DNA from: Saccharospirillaceae bacterium
GTDB lineage: Bacteria > Pseudomonadota > Gammaproteobacteria > Pseudomonadales > Oceanobacteraceae
Reading direction: 5' to 3'
Assembly (NCBI GenBank): GCA_022448365.1
Contig: JAKVCS010000001.1
Location: 682,001-746,000 of the forward strand
Length of the DNA: 64,000 bases
The translations under genes and the position numbers were made by a program. The notes beneath the pieces are model-generated. The model was not told the DNA's origin and made no database searches. It worked only from the letters and a program-made list of their open reading frames with translations. Below are positions 15,241 through 25,399 of this stretch, piece after piece. Position 1 is the first letter of the stretch. Each line of letters begins with the position of its first letter.

Positions 15241-17565
15241 ATGTCGATCGAATTTCTATACCCCAAATCCCCAACCGGTATCCCGCAAGACCTGACCAAA
15301 GCAAAGGCAAGCTATCAACGACAAGCCATGCTGGCGATGCTGGGTCTTATTACTTTTATGTCAGTTTATCTTGCACTGGCTGTTTGTTTTGGTCTGATTA
15401 CCTATAACACGGCGCATCAAATGATTGGCCAGGAGCTGGATCTGATGAGCCTGCTGATCGTTTTCTGTTCCGGACTGCTGACCATCTTCATGGTCAAATC
15501 GTTGTTGGTAGTCAAAAAGCCGGGCAACCCCGGAGGCGTCGAGGTAAGCGCTGACGACGAGCCAGAGCTCTTTGCATTTTTGCACCAACTATCGGATGAG
15601 ATAGGCGCCCCACGCCCTCATCGTGTATTTATCACCCCTGAAGTAAATGCCGCTGTTTTTTACGACCTGTCGCTATTCAACCTGTTCTTTCCATCGAAAC
15701 AGAATCTGATCATCGGTCTTGGATTGGTAAATGTACTGAACCTTGGCGAGTTGAAAGCGGTATTAGCACACGAGTTTGGCCATTTTGCTCAAGGGTCGAT
15801 GGTAGTTGGCCGCTGGGTCTATATTGCACAACAAATCATCGGCCATATGGTTGCTACCAGAGATTGGTTGGATAAGGTTGTTCGCTTCATATCAAAGATC
15901 GATCTGCGGATTGCCTGGTTGGGCTGGCTACTGGGCCTGATTATCTGGTCAATCCGATCATTGATGGATACGTTATTCAGTTTAGTCGTTATGGCTGAGC
16001 GAGCATTGAGCCGTGAGATGGAGTTTAATGCAGACCTTGTGGCAGTCTCTGTTACCGGCAGTGATGCGCTGATCAATGCATTACATAAGCTACAAGCTGC
16101 CGATAGCGCCTGGCAAACCGCGCTCAATGTTGCCTCATCGGAAGCAAGAAACGGCAAGTTGTTGAGAGATTTGTTTGCTGCGCAAAAAGCCGCCATCGCA
16201 GAAGTCGGACGTGTTCTTGATGACAAAGACTATGGTGCAACGCCTGAAAAACCTGAACATGTTGATGCAGCAAAGCATCGCATTTTCACTGAAAGTATGG
16301 CTAACCCTCCGCAAATGTGGTCGACCCACCCACTGAACAGCGATCGCGAAGAAAATGCCAAGGCACGTTATTTTCCGGCTGAAATTGATAGCCGCGATGC
16401 CTGGCTGATTTTTTCTGATTCAGAAAGAATGCGTGAAGCCGTCAGCTCCGGCTTTTATCGCCTGGAAGAAGATACCGAAGTTGCATATGAATCCCCCACT
16501 GACGCGGTAGCCAAACGATTTGCTCATGATATTTATGATCCTAAATACCGAGGCACGTACCTGAGTCGTAACTGGGTGCGTAATTTCGAAAGCCCGGAAC
16601 AGATTTTTAATTTGGCTCCGGTCGAAGGTCTGGCAGCTGAGACCATCGCAGAGCTGTATCCGCAGGAGCTGTCTGAACAACTGGCGGCCGCCCGCAACCT
16701 GGATATGGAACGACATTCCCTGGAAGCCTTAGCTTCCGGTGAAATGAAACCATCCGGTGGTGTAATCCGACACCGCGGTCACGAAATCAAGAAAGATGAA
16801 ATTCCTCAGGCGCTTGAAGAAATTGCAAATGAACGTCGCGAAATAGCAGATCAGCTGAAACAGCACGACTCGTTATGCCGCAATGCTCATATAGCGGCCG
16901 CCAGTCAGTGGAATAGCGGTTGGGATCGTTATTTGCGTAGCCTGACCAGCTTAATGCACTGTGGCGCTCACTTAAAAGCCGTGGTTGATAACGAATCGGC
17001 CTTGTTATCCAACACCTGGTCGGTGATTACCGCAGATGGACAAATTGGATACTTTGAAAAGCGTCGTATGATCAATGCCTGTAAAAGCATTCACCAGGTA
17101 ATGAAGACTGTTGATGATGCGGCCAAACAAATACAGTTATCGCCAGACGTAATGCAAACAGCAGGCATCGAAAACTGGCCGGAGCAGTATCCGGAATTTG
17201 ACCTGATTGAAGTATCGAAGAAAAACTGGCAAGACTGGTGTGGTGCTGCATCAGAAAGAATGTCGAATATTTCTTACGTGTTTGGCTTGATTGAGGATAT
17301 CGCTCAGGATCTGCTGATACGGGCTGAAAAAACGGTAGAGCAACACACACGCGCTGAAACTCAGCCCGAACAGGAACAAACGGACTTCTCTGTAATTCCT
17401 GATGATTACCCGGTGCTGTTACCGGGCAACGAACACGTTTTGCAGCGGAAGCTGGATTTATGGAACCGCTTCCAGCTAGCGCATGGATTCTTGCCCACGC
17501 TTAGCCGCTTAATGGTTTCGGCCGGCGTGATCGGCGGGACAATTTATGGTGGATTCTTTTACTAA
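15241..17565 (+). CDS. Large membrane-anchored M48 metallopeptidase
   Basis: A 774-residue zinc peptidase. Two N-terminal hydrophobic helices (about 30-58 and 68-90) precede the catalytic HEFGH motif (177-181), and an EFNAD motif near residue 258 supplies the likely third zinc ligand. Two more hydrophobic segments follow at about 220-255. The remaining 450 residues are largely soluble, helical and of no family I recognise, which makes the protein far longer than HtpX or Ste24-type members. The hydrophobic C-terminal end suggests a further membrane contact. An AAGGAAG ribosome site lies just before the ATG. It is divergent from the diguanylate cyclase gene and is followed by a rhomboid gene. 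A role in membrane-protein quality control is plausible. Confidence 0.85.
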   Translation: MSIEFLYPKSPTGIPQDLTKAKASYQRQAMLAMLGLITFMSVYLALAVCFGLITYNTAHQMIGQELDLMSLLIVFCSGLLTIFMVKSLLVVKKPGNPGGVEVSADDEPELFAFLHQLSDEIGAPRPHRVFITPEVNAAVFYDLSLFNLFFPSKQNLIIGLGLVNVLNLGELKAVLAHEFGHFAQGSMVVGRWVYIAQQIIGHMVATRDWLDKVVRFISKIDLRIAWLGWLLGLIIWSIRSLMDTLFSLVVMAERALSREMEFNADLVAVSVTGSDALINALHKLQAADSAWQTALNVASSEARNGKLLRDLFAAQKAAIAEVGRVLDDKDYGATPEKPEHVDAAKHRIFTESMANPPQMWSTHPLNSDREENAKARYFPAEIDSRDAWLIFSDSERMREAVSSGFYRLEEDTEVAYESPTDAVAKRFAHDIYDPKYRGTYLSRNWVRNFESPEQIFNLAPVEGLAAETIAELYPQELSEQLAAARNLDMERHSLEALASGEMKPSGGVIRHRGHEIKKDEIPQALEEIANERREIADQLKQHDSLCRNAHIAAASQWNSGWDRYLRSLTSLMHCGAHLKAVVDNESALLSNTWSVITADGQIGYFEKRRMINACKSIHQVMKTVDDAAKQIQLSPDVMQTAGIENWPEQYPEFDLIEVSKKNWQDWCGAASERMSNISYVFGLIEDIAQDLLIRAEKTVEQHTRAETQPEQEQTDFSVIPDDYPVLLPGNEHVLQRKLDLWNRFQLAHGFLPTLSRLMVSAGVIGGTIYGGFFY

Positions 17566-17572
17566 CTGAGTT

Positions 17573-17608
17573 ACTGCCCACACTTTTTAATGGAAGGGTG
17601 TGGGCAGT
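17573..17608 (+). terminator. Hairpin after the M48 peptidase gene
   Basis: CTGCCCACAC (17574-17583) pairs perfectly with GTGTGGGCAG (17598-17607), with one further pair outside, directly after the peptidase stop codon. The downstream tract is only weakly T-rich, so efficiency is uncertain. Confidence 0.5.
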
Positions 17609-17684
17609 CGTTTCAGCATGGTAATCTCAAGACCTGGCTGAATTCCTCATCAACAGTCAGCGCGACCGAGTCATAAGCATACCG

Positions 17685-18248
17685 ATGAAAAGGCAGCATA
17701 TTCGTTTAACAGCTCAGCTGAAAATTACCGCCGTCATTGTGATTGCTCTGACATTGGTCGAAGCGATCAATCTCTTCACAGCACGCTCTCTGAATATCTG
17801 GGGCATTCTTCCCCGCTCGGAAGAGCATTGGATCGGTATTTTCGCAGCACCGTTTCTGCACGGCAGTGTTTCTCACTTTTCCAGTAACATTATTCCTCTG
17901 GCGATCTTTACCATGCTGGTATTGCAACATGGGCTTAAACGCTTCTGCTACGCCTCGGTGTTTATTATTCTGGTAACTGGTGTACTTGTTTGGCTGTTTG
18001 GCCGCCCAGCAATTCACGTGGGCGCCAGTGGCTTGATTTATGGCTACTTTGGTTTTCTGCTTGTTGCTGGATTTGTTAGTCGCGAATTTAAGCTGATTAG
18101 TATTTCGTTGCTGGTCGGTTTTTTGTACGGCGGTATGATCTGGGGGGTATTACCGCTATCGCCGTATATCTCGTTTGAGTCGCATTTATTTGGGGCTTTG
18201 TCAGGGGCTGTGGCAGGATTTATCTGGGGGAAGGATAAGAGTCGCTGA
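17685..18248 (+). CDS. Small rhomboid-family intramembrane protease
   Basis: A 187-residue protein with the minimal rhomboid core. The catalytic Ser is S115 in HVGASG and the catalytic His is H167 in ESHLFGALSG; the oxyanion-side residues H64 and N68 are in SVSHFSSN. About six hydrophobic helices fit the bacterial six-helix form. Rhomboids cut single-pass membrane proteins inside the bilayer. It follows the large M48 membrane peptidase by 119 bases, with a hairpin between them, so the two may or may not be co-transcribed. The GASG Ser and HxxGA His identify the family. Confidence 0.85.
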   Translation: MKRQHIRLTAQLKITAVIVIALTLVEAINLFTARSLNIWGILPRSEEHWIGIFAAPFLHGSVSHFSSNIIPLAIFTMLVLQHGLKRFCYASVFIILVTGVLVWLFGRPAIHVGASGLIYGYFGFLLVAGFVSREFKLISISLLVGFLYGGMIWGVLPLSPYISFESHLFGALSGAVAGFIWGKDKSR

Positions 18249-18300
18249 CATCAATACAGAATGCACTTTGCTTGTTCGGCCTACGAATCTTCAATTAGTC

Positions 18301-18504
18301 TCAAATAAGGTCTTCGTTATAAACAATAATTGATGGCTTATCGCCATCAGAGTCGAAATGTTTATGCTCCCACTCATCACCTTGCTGTTCAATTTCATCA
18401 GCGCATTGCTGTAAGAACTTAGCCAGCTCTCTTAATTTTTTGGGGTTGGAGAGCAGAGTTACTTCGCTGAGTGATTCAGGTGAATCAGAGGTTTTTTTTG
18501 GCAA
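18301..18504 (-). CDS. Small acidic protein, possibly Imm32-like
   Basis: A 67-residue soluble, acidic protein with a predicted helix (NPKKLRELAKFLQQCADEIEQ) followed by a short beta end (KPSIIVYNEDL). The layout recalls the Imm32 immunity-protein family, but I am not certain. It lies 27 bases after another small unknown gene on the same strand, and both are AT-richer than the genes around them. No partner toxin gene is visible in the window. Confidence 0.5.
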   Translation of the reverse strand: MPKKTSDSPESLSEVTLLSNPKKLRELAKFLQQCADEIEQQGDEWEHKHFDSDGDKPSIIVYNEDLI

Positions 18505-18531
18505 TAACCGAATATTTTCATTAGAAGGTCT

Positions 18532-19320
18532 TTAATTCAATAGAGAAAGGTCGACATTGATGCGAACAGCATCATCCCAATTAGGGCTGGATGATTTCAT
18601 CAAATACGTATTATCTACTTTTCCGTCAACAGCTTGATATACGATCAAATCTCCAGTTGAGTTCATGGCCACAGGAATAGCATCTGAACAAAATCGTCGA
18701 AGTTTATGCACTTCATACATAACCATAGCCTCTTCACTACCAAATAACATCACAATATCTTCGACTTTTATATGTGGCGCTTCTATCCCATTTTCTTGCA
18801 ATAGGATATTTTTTAAGTCCTCAGGCATAGGGGCTTTAAAGAATAACTCCCATAAACGTATATGCTCATCACTTGCTGACTCTTTTCTTTTATGTGAGTT
18901 CAAAATTCCATATCGTTCAATGGCCTCAGTTTGATACATCATATAAGACAAGCATTTTATAAAATAAGACATACCGCAGAATTCACAATAAAATGGGGGT
19001 CTTATTGTTCGGACAGATTCACTTCCACAAGCTGTACACTTAAATGGATTTGCAATCTTGTAACTTATATATAAGGCGATGCAGAGTGATAGCGGCGACA
19101 GAGCGACCAGTAGAATGTGATTATATTGATCGTTTAAAGCCTGACTGCCAAGCAGACCTACACCAAAGAGCAAAATAAATATTGCGAAGAAGGCAATGTA
19201 TTTGCCCCACCATTTAAAGTAAGCCTTGATTCGAAAAATCTTGTCATTTCTATAACGAGATTGTGCTTCTTCCAGTGTCAGCGTCGAAGTTTTATAAGAT
19301 TCCATTTTCTGATTCACCAT
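18532..19320 (-). CDS. Unknown membrane protein with a zinc ribbon
   Basis: A 262-residue protein I do not recognise. Two hydrophobic helices (about 40-62 and 70-92) are followed by a zinc-ribbon pair, CTACGSE near 96-102 and CEFCGMS near 113-119, and then a soluble helical C-terminal half. The end (SDAIPVAMNSTGDLIVYQ) resembles the final strands of SMI1/SUKH-type folds, which often serve as immunity proteins; this is a weak impression. The start is unsure: ATG at 19320 and ATG at 19305 both lack a good ribosome site. The gene is clearly AT-rich next to purL, which suggests separate ancestry. Confidence 0.55.
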   Translation of the reverse strand: MVNQKMESYKTSTLTLEEAQSRYRNDKIFRIKAYFKWWGKYIAFFAIFILLFGVGLLGSQALNDQYNHILLVALSPLSLCIALYISYKIANPFKCTACGSESVRTIRPPFYCEFCGMSYFIKCLSYMMYQTEAIERYGILNSHKRKESASDEHIRLWELFFKAPMPEDLKNILLQENGIEAPHIKVEDIVMLFGSEEAMVMYEVHKLRRFCSDAIPVAMNSTGDLIVYQAVDGKVDNTYLMKSSSPNWDDAVRINVDLSLLN

Positions 19321-19328
19321 GTAGACAC

Positions 19329-19364
19329 TAAAAACCCGCTGCCTATTTCTAGAGCAACGGGTTT
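19329..19364 (-). terminator. purL transcription terminator
   Basis: On the minus strand an AACCCGTTGC arm pairs with GCAGCGGGTT (one mismatch) and is followed by a run of T, just past the purL stop. This is a typical intrinsic terminator. A second hairpin (19376-19386 with 19394-19404) overlaps the purL stop codon itself. Confidence 0.7.
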
Positions 19365-19398
19365 CTTTTCTATAAAACTAAGTTCTCTTTAAAAGAAC

Positions 19399-22300
19399 TT
19401 AGTTCTCCTCACACCATACACGAGCGTTACGGAACATACGCATCCAGGCGCCGTCTTCATCCCAGTGATCCGGTGCCCAGCTGTTTTGCACAGCGCGGAA
19501 CACACGCTCCGGGTGAGGCATCATAATGGTGACGCGACCATCGTTCGCGGTCAGGCCGGTAATACCTTGTGGAGAACCGTTCGGGTTAGCCGGGTATTGT
19601 TCGGTGGTTTCGCCGTAGTTATTCACATAACGCAGAGCAATCTGACCGGCCAGCTCGTCGATATCCGCTTCATCCGCGAATTCCGCACGACCTTCACCGT
19701 GTGCCACTGCGATCGGCATTTGTGAGCCCGCCATGCCCGCCAGGAATACAGAATCAGATTCCTGAATTTCGACCAGAGAAACACGTGCTTCAAACTGTTC
19801 GCTCATGTTGCGAACGAAGTGTGGCCAGTGTTCTGCACCCGGAATCAGTTCGTGCAGGTTCGACAGCATCTGACAGCCGTTACACACACCCAGTGCGAAG
19901 GTATCAGCACGCTCGAAGAATGCTGCAAACTGGCTACGCGCCTGTTCGTTAAACAGGATGGATTTCGCCCAACCTTCACCCGCACCTAATACGTCACCGT
20001 ATGAGAAGCCGCCACAAGCAACCAAGCCACGGAACTGATCCAGCGTTACTGCACCAGACAGAACGTCACTCATATGCACGTCGATGGTGGTGAAGCCAGC
20101 GCGATCAAACGCGGCTGCCATTTCGATCTGGCCGTTTACACCCTGCTCACGCAGAATCGCGACTTTTGGAGCATCTTCAGAGCCAGCCGCAGGAAGGTCT
20201 GAAGTGATGTCTTCATTAATGTCGAAGCTCAGCTCGGCATTTAAGCCCGGATCTTCGGCATCCAGCAGGGTGTCGAATTCTTGCTGAGCGCAGTCAGCGT
20301 TATCACGCAGCGCCTGCATCTCATAGCTGGTTTGTGTCCAGGCACGCTGCCAGTTCACACGGGATTCGCTCAGGAATTCTTCGTCCTGGAAGCTGAAGGT
20401 AATCTGGTCGTCTTCGTTCAGAGTACCAATCACTTGCGTGCAATCACCCAGGCCGGCCGCTTCGAATTGAGCCAGTACTTCTTCCAGATCGTCACGACGA
20501 ACCTGAATGACACCACCCAGTTCTTCGGCGAACAGCGCAGCGGCCAGTTCGTCTTCAGACTCGGCCAGCAGGTCCATCTTCACGTCCATACCCACATGAC
20601 CAGCGAAGGCCATTTCGGTCAAGGTAGTGAATAAACCACCGTCAGAACGGTCGTGATAAGCCAGCAATTTATTGTCGGCGTTTAAGCCCTGCATCACAGC
20701 GAAGAAGGCCTTCAGATCTTCGGCATCGTCCAGATCGGCCGGTACGCTACCGACTTCACCGTAAACCTGTGCCAGACAAGAAGCGCCCAGACGGTTCTGG
20801 CCACGACCCAGGTCGATTAATAACAGGTCAGTTTCGCCTTGGTCTGCACGCAGCTGAGGCGTCAGCACTTTGCGAGCATCAGTGACAGGCGCAAAACCGG
20901 TAATAATCAACGACATTGGCGCGGTAACGGCTTTGTCTTCGCCATTGTCTTGCCAACGAGTCTTCATCGACATGGAGTCTTTACCCACAGGGATGGTTAC
21001 CTGCAGTTCTGGGCACAATTCCATACCAACCGCTTTTACGGTTTCGTATAACTTCTGGTCTTCACCGTCGTGACCGGCAGCGCACATCCAGTTAGCCGAC
21101 ATCTTTACGTCAGCCAGTTTGGCAATGGGTGCAGCGGCTAAGTTAGTAATGGCTTCGGCTACGGCCAAACGACCGGACGCCGGGCTATCCAGCAGCGCAA
21201 CCGGGGTGCGTTCGCCCATTGCCATCGCCTCACCGACATAACTGTCGTAGGAGGAAGTGGTGACCGCCACGTCGGCCACCGGCACCTGCCAAGGGCCAAC
21301 AAACTGATCGCGTGCCACGGTACCGGTAATGGAACGGTCACCAATGGTAATCAGGAAGCTTTTAGAAGCTACGGTCGGTAATTTCAGAACACGCTCAGCC
21401 GCTTCCGCCAATTGGATGCCCGCGCTTTCGAAGTTCTCAGCTTTCAGCGCACGTGATTTCACATCACGGTGCATACGTGGCGTTTTGCCTAACAACACAG
21501 ACAGCGGCAAATCCACTGGCTTATTGTCGAAGTGGCTGTCGGTGACGGTTAAATGTTCTTCTTCGGTGGCGTAACCCACTACCGCGTATGGGCAGCGCTC
21601 ACGCTCACAAATCGCATCGAAGGTATCCATATCTTCTTCAGCAACCGCCATCACATAGCGTTCCTGAGATTCGTTCGACCAGATCGCCAGCGGGCTCATG
21701 CCGGGTTCGTCGTTGGGAACGTTACGCAGCTCGAAGTTACCACCACGGCCACCATCACCAACCAGCTCAGGGAAGGCGTTGGATAAACCACCGGCACCCA
21801 CATCGTGAATAAAGGCGATTGGGTTTTCATCACCCAGCTGCCAGCAGCGGTCGATCACTTCCTGACAACGACGTTCCATTTCCGGGTTTTCACGCTGAAC
21901 GGACGCGAAGTCCAGATCGGCATTGGATTGACCGGAAGACATAGAAGACGCTGCACCGCCACCCAGACCGATTTGCATCGCCGGGCCACCCAGTGCGATC
22001 AGACGAGCGCCAACCGGGATATCCCCTTTTTGTACATGTTCGTCACGGATGTTGCCGTAACCACCGGCAATCATAATGGGCTTGTGGTAGCCACGGACTT
22101 CGCCGTCGTGCTGCAGCTCGAAAGTACGGAAGTAACCGTTCAGTGCCGGGCGACCAAATTCGTTGTTAAATGCCGCACCACCAATCGGGCCTTCCAACAT
22201 AATATCGAGCGCCGATACGATACGGTCTGGCTTACCATATTGGCTTTCCCATGGCTGTTCGAAACCCGGGATTTTTAAGTCGGATACGGTGAAACCAGTT

Positions 22301-23295
22301 AAACCTGCTTTTGGCTTGGAACCTCTGCCTGTTGCACCTTCGTCACGAATTTCACCACCAGAACCCGTCGCAGCGCCGGAATGAGGTGCAATGGCGGTTG
22401 GGTGGTTGTGGGTTTCAACCTTCATCAGGATATGCATATCTTCTTCGTGATACGCGTAGCCTTTATTTTCCGGGTTCGGAAAGAAGCGACCAGCTTTATG
22501 GCCAGTAATTACAGAAGCGTTGTCTTTGTAAGCCGACAGAATATTTTCGTTGTAACACTCGTAGGTGTTCTTAATCATCTGGAACAGTGACTTATCCTGT
22601 TCCTCGCCATCAATACTCCAACTGGCATTGAAGATTTTATGACGACAGTGCTCTGAGTTTGCCTGGGCAAACATCATTAGCTCAACATCGGTTGGGTTAC
22701 GGTCGAGTTTTCGGTAGTTTTCAACCAGATAGTCGATTTCATCATCGGCCAGTGCCAGGCCCAGATTTTTATCGGCGGCAACCAATGCGTCACGACCACC
22801 TACCAAAATTTCGACCGTACTCAATGGCGCCGGTTCGGCATGGGAGAACAGCTTTTCTGCATCGCCGCTGTCGGCAAGTACCGTTTCAACCATACGATCG
22901 TGGAGAGCAGCCGCGATAGCGTCGCGGTCAGCGGCAGTAGCAGCCCCATCAAGTTTCACGTAATAAACGATGCCACGCTCCAAGCGCAGTACTTTATCCA
23001 AGCCACAGTTATGAGCGATATCAGATGCTTTGGAAGACCACGGCGAAATGGTGCCAAACCTTGGTACCACCAGAAACGCTTCGCCGGCGCTTTCTTTTAC
23101 ATCAGCCTTCGGACCGTATTTCAGCAGCCGGGCCAGAACCTGGAGTTCGTTGCCGTCCAGTTCGGCACTGGTATCGGCAAAATGCACAAATTCGCCGTAA
23201 ACAGAGGTCACTGCCGGTACAACCGATTGCAGTTTTGACAGGACTTTATTCTGACGGAATTCAGAAAGCGCTGGTGCGCCACGCAACTCTAACAT
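19399..23295 (-). CDS. purL: Phosphoribosylformylglycinamidine synthase
   Basis: The large single-chain FGAM synthase of proteobacteria, fourth step of purine synthesis: FGAR plus glutamine and ATP gives FGAM. I start it at 23295 ([13 protein letters not shown]), giving 1298 residues, the usual length, with GGAG ten bases upstream; the longer frame to 23481 adds 62 unlikely residues. Visible landmarks are the ATP-binding synthase halves ([34 protein letters not shown]), and the C-terminal class I glutaminase with its nucleophile in [10 protein letters not shown] and the PHPER motif near the end. It is monocistronic, with a terminator just after the stop. No PurR operator was recognised upstream. 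Confidence 0.98.
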   Translation of the reverse strand: MLELRGAPALSEFRQNKVLSKLQSVVPAVTSVYGEFVHFADTSAELDGNELQVLARLLKYGPKADVKESAGEAFLVVPRFGTISPWSSKASDIAHNCGLDKVLRLERGIVYYVKLDGAATAADRDAIAAALHDRMVETVLADSGDAEKLFSHAEPAPLSTVEILVGGRDALVAADKNLGLALADDEIDYLVENYRKLDRNPTDVELMMFAQANSEHCRHKIFNASWSIDGEEQDKSLFQMIKNTYECYNENILSAYKDNASVITGHKAGRFFPNPENKGYAYHEEDMHILMKVETHNHPTAIAPHSGAATGSGGEIRDEGATGRGSKPKAGLTGFTVSDLKIPGFEQPWESQYGKPDRIVSALDIMLEGPIGGAAFNNEFGRPALNGYFRTFELQHDGEVRGYHKPIMIAGGYGNIRDEHVQKGDIPVGARLIALGGPAMQIGLGGGAASSMSSGQSNADLDFASVQRENPEMERRCQEVIDRCWQLGDENPIAFIHDVGAGGLSNAFPELVGDGGRGGNFELRNVPNDEPGMSPLAIWSNESQERYVMAVAEEDMDTFDAICERERCPYAVVGYATEEEHLTVTDSHFDNKPVDLPLSVLLGKTPRMHRDVKSRALKAENFESAGIQLAEAAERVLKLPTVASKSFLITIGDRSITGTVARDQFVGPWQVPVADVAVTTSSYDSYVGEAMAMGERTPVALLDSPASGRLAVAEAITNLAAAPIAKLADVKMSANWMCAAGHDGEDQKLYETVKAVGMELCPELQVTIPVGKDSMSMKTRWQDNGEDKAVTAPMSLIITGFAPVTDARKVLTPQLRADQGETDLLLIDLGRGQNRLGASCLAQVYGEVGSVPADLDDAEDLKAFFAVMQGLNADNKLLAYHDRSDGGLFTTLTEMAFAGHVGMDVKMDLLAESEDELAAALFAEELGGVIQVRRDDLEEVLAQFEAAGLGDCTQVIGTLNEDDQITFSFQDEEFLSESRVNWQRAWTQTSYEMQALRDNADCAQQEFDTLLDAEDPGLNAELSFDINEDITSDLPAAGSEDAPKVAILREQGVNGQIEMAAAFDRAGFTTIDVHMSDVLSGAVTLDQFRGLVACGGFSYGDVLGAGEGWAKSILFNEQARSQFAAFFERADTFALGVCNGCQMLSNLHELIPGAEHWPHFVRNMSEQFEARVSLVEIQESDSVFLAGMAGSQMPIAVAHGEGRAEFADEADIDELAGQIALRYVNNYGETTEQYPANPNGSPQGITGLTANDGRVTIMMPHPERVFRAVQNSWAPDHWDEDGAWMRMFRNARVWCEEN

Positions 23296-23792
23296 GGTGG
23301 AAAAACTCCAGTGGTTGGGAGCAAATAGAGGGAGCCAAAAATGAAGCGCGAATAATACCGGACAGGCCGGTCGCACACCAGACAGGAAGCGGGCTTTCAC
23401 GCAGTAAAAATGCGGGTTTTCCAGCCATATAAGACACCGCAAGTTTTGATTGTCTACCAGACGATCAAAACTGATCAACAAGACAGTTTTTTACTTACAA
23501 TTTGTTGCTTGCAAAATCTCTATTCAGCGGGCCATAAATAGTCACATCACGCCTTTGAGGCCTCATGAAAAAGTATAAAAAACTGAATAAAAGCTGAATT
23601 GTTTCATTTATAGCAACATAGAGTTGCCTTCGTTCCGAATTAAAGAAAATTCTATATATATCAATACGTTAGATCAATATCACGACAAACTTCTGTAACC
23701 ATATTGAAACCTTACGTACTGCATCGATTGTTTTTTAAGCAACTCACGCGATAAAATGGGCCATCAAATCCAAAAACGCACCATTATAGTGC
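23296..23792. other. Divergent promoter region between purL and mltF
   Basis: About 500 bases, markedly AT-rich from 23480 to 23740. It separates two divergent genes and must hold both promoters. No supported gene, RNA or named operator was found. The part next to purL (23296-23481) is open in the purL frame but has no conserved-looking protein sequence. Confidence 0.5.
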
Positions 23793-25250
23793 ATGAAAAT
23801 AGAAATCATTATGATTCGTGGCTCATCCAGTCTAGTTCTAAAATCGCTGATTGCTCTTATGTGCTTCCTGGCACTGACGGGCAGCGTGCGCCCGACAGGA
23901 CTTGAGCAAACCCGCATGAGCGGTGAGATCGTGATGATTACCCGCAACAGCCCAACTACCTACTACGAAGACCGCAGTGGTGTAACCGGCTACGAATACG
24001 AACTTGCTTCTGCCTTTGCCGATTACCTGGGCGTTGATCTCAAGGTAGAAGTCGCAGACAACTTATCCGACATCTTCACTAAATTGGACAAAGGTCAGGC
24101 AGCGTTCGCAGCAGCCGGTCTGACCGTTACGGATGAAAGGAAACGCTGGGCCCACTTCTCCAAACCCTATCTCAATGTCTCCGAGCAGGTTATTTACCGG
24201 CGTGGTGGCATGCGGCCAAAACAAGTCATTGACCTGGCCAACGGTCAATTAGTGGTGTCATCGGATTCCAGTCACTCGCAACGCTTGCTCAACTTACAAG
24301 CAGATGAAGTACCCGAACTGACCTGGAGCGAAAGTCCAGATCTTGAGGTCAGCGATTTGCTGCAGATGGTTTCGAGCGGAAACATTGATTTCACCATTGT
24401 TGATTCCAATGAGTTCGACGTATTGAAAGCGTATTTCCCCAATCTGGCGGTTGCCTTCGAGCTGTCTGGCGAACAAAACATTGCCTGGGCCTTCGAGTTA
24501 TCCCGTGATAGCAGCCTGCACGAAGCAGCCAACGAGTTCTTCAACCAGGGCGCAACCCGTGACAAGCTCGCGGCTTTGTCTGAGAGGTTTTACGGGCATC
24601 TTGACCAGCTGAACTATGTCGGAGCAAAACACTTTCTGCGTCAGACAAAACGAAAGCTGGATCGTTACAAAGGGGACTTCCAACAAGCTGCGGATAAACA
24701 CCAGTTTGACTGGCGTTTGTTAGCCGCTATGGGTTATCAGGAAAGTCACTGGAACCCTGACGCCAAAAGTTTTACCGGTGTCCGTGGTCTGATGATGTTG
24801 ACCCGCAACACCGCGAAAGAACTCGGCATCAAAAACCGTTTAGATGCCAAACAGAGTATTGCAGGTGGTGGCCTGTACCTGGCGAAATTACGTAAGCGTA
24901 TTGGTGCTGAGGTGACAGAGCCAGATCGCACCTGGATGGCTCTGGCTGCATATAACGTTGGGCTGGGTCATCTGCGCGATGCCCGCAAACTCACCAAGGA
25001 AATGGGCGGTAACCCGAACCTTTGGCTCGATGTGAAAGACACTCTGCCGCTGCTTACTCAGAAGCGCTATTACCGACACACCGCTCATGGCTATGCTCGC
25101 GGGCATGAGCCGGTGACCTATGTGCAGAATATTCGTCGTTACTACGACGTACTGGTATGGCAGGACAAGCAGCAACCGGTATTTCTTGAAGAAGAGCAAC
25201 ATATTCTGCTGTCGTCTTCGTTAATGACTGTTATTCCTCCACTCCTTTAG
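23793..25250 (+). CDS. mltF: Membrane-bound lytic murein transglycosylase F
   Basis: A 485-residue periplasmic enzyme that cuts peptidoglycan to 1,6-anhydromuropeptides. An N-terminal signal segment (about 8-30) is followed by a solute-binding-type domain (about 45-270; YYEDRSGVTGYEYELA) and a C-terminal lysozyme-like domain (about 300-440). In the latter the catalytic Glu is in YQESHWNP, followed by GVRGLMMLT and the ALAAYNVGLGHL motif. This two-domain order is diagnostic of MltF. There is no lipobox Cys, so anchoring would be by the uncleaved N-terminus or the C-terminal domain. ATG at 23811 (MIRGSSS) is an equally good start. It is divergent from purL, as often seen in gammaproteobacteria. 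Confidence 0.93.
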   Translation: MKIEIIMIRGSSSLVLKSLIALMCFLALTGSVRPTGLEQTRMSGEIVMITRNSPTTYYEDRSGVTGYEYELASAFADYLGVDLKVEVADNLSDIFTKLDKGQAAFAAAGLTVTDERKRWAHFSKPYLNVSEQVIYRRGGMRPKQVIDLANGQLVVSSDSSHSQRLLNLQADEVPELTWSESPDLEVSDLLQMVSSGNIDFTIVDSNEFDVLKAYFPNLAVAFELSGEQNIAWAFELSRDSSLHEAANEFFNQGATRDKLAALSERFYGHLDQLNYVGAKHFLRQTKRKLDRYKGDFQQAADKHQFDWRLLAAMGYQESHWNPDAKSFTGVRGLMMLTRNTAKELGIKNRLDAKQSIAGGGLYLAKLRKRIGAEVTEPDRTWMALAAYNVGLGHLRDARKLTKEMGGNPNLWLDVKDTLPLLTQKRYYRHTAHGYARGHEPVTYVQNIRRYYDVLVWQDKQQPVFLEEEQHILLSSSLMTVIPPLL

Positions 25251-25281
25251 TCATCAAATTTGCTGGCTTAAAAGAGTTTTC

Positions 25282-25317
25282 GCGGGTTCAGGATTTCCTG
25301 AAGCCCGCTTTTTTTTT
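25282..25317 (+). terminator. mltF intrinsic terminator
   Basis: GCGGGTTCAGGA pairs with TCCTGAAGCCCGC (one bulge) and is followed by nine T, 31 bases after the mltF stop. Confidence 0.85.
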
Positions 25318-25353
25318 GTGTTTTTTTCATCATCGATTAAAAATCAGAATCGT

Positions 25354-25376
25354 AAAAAAGGCGGGAAAATCCCGCC
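25354..25376 (-). terminator. Terminator of the lipoprotein hydrolase gene
   Basis: On the minus strand GGCGGG-ATTTT-CCCGCC is followed by six T, 24 bases past the hydrolase stop. Read from the other strand it is the second of two back-to-back terminators between convergent genes. Confidence 0.85.
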
Positions 25377-25399
25377 TTAAAATCCTTCAGAGTAGCTGG

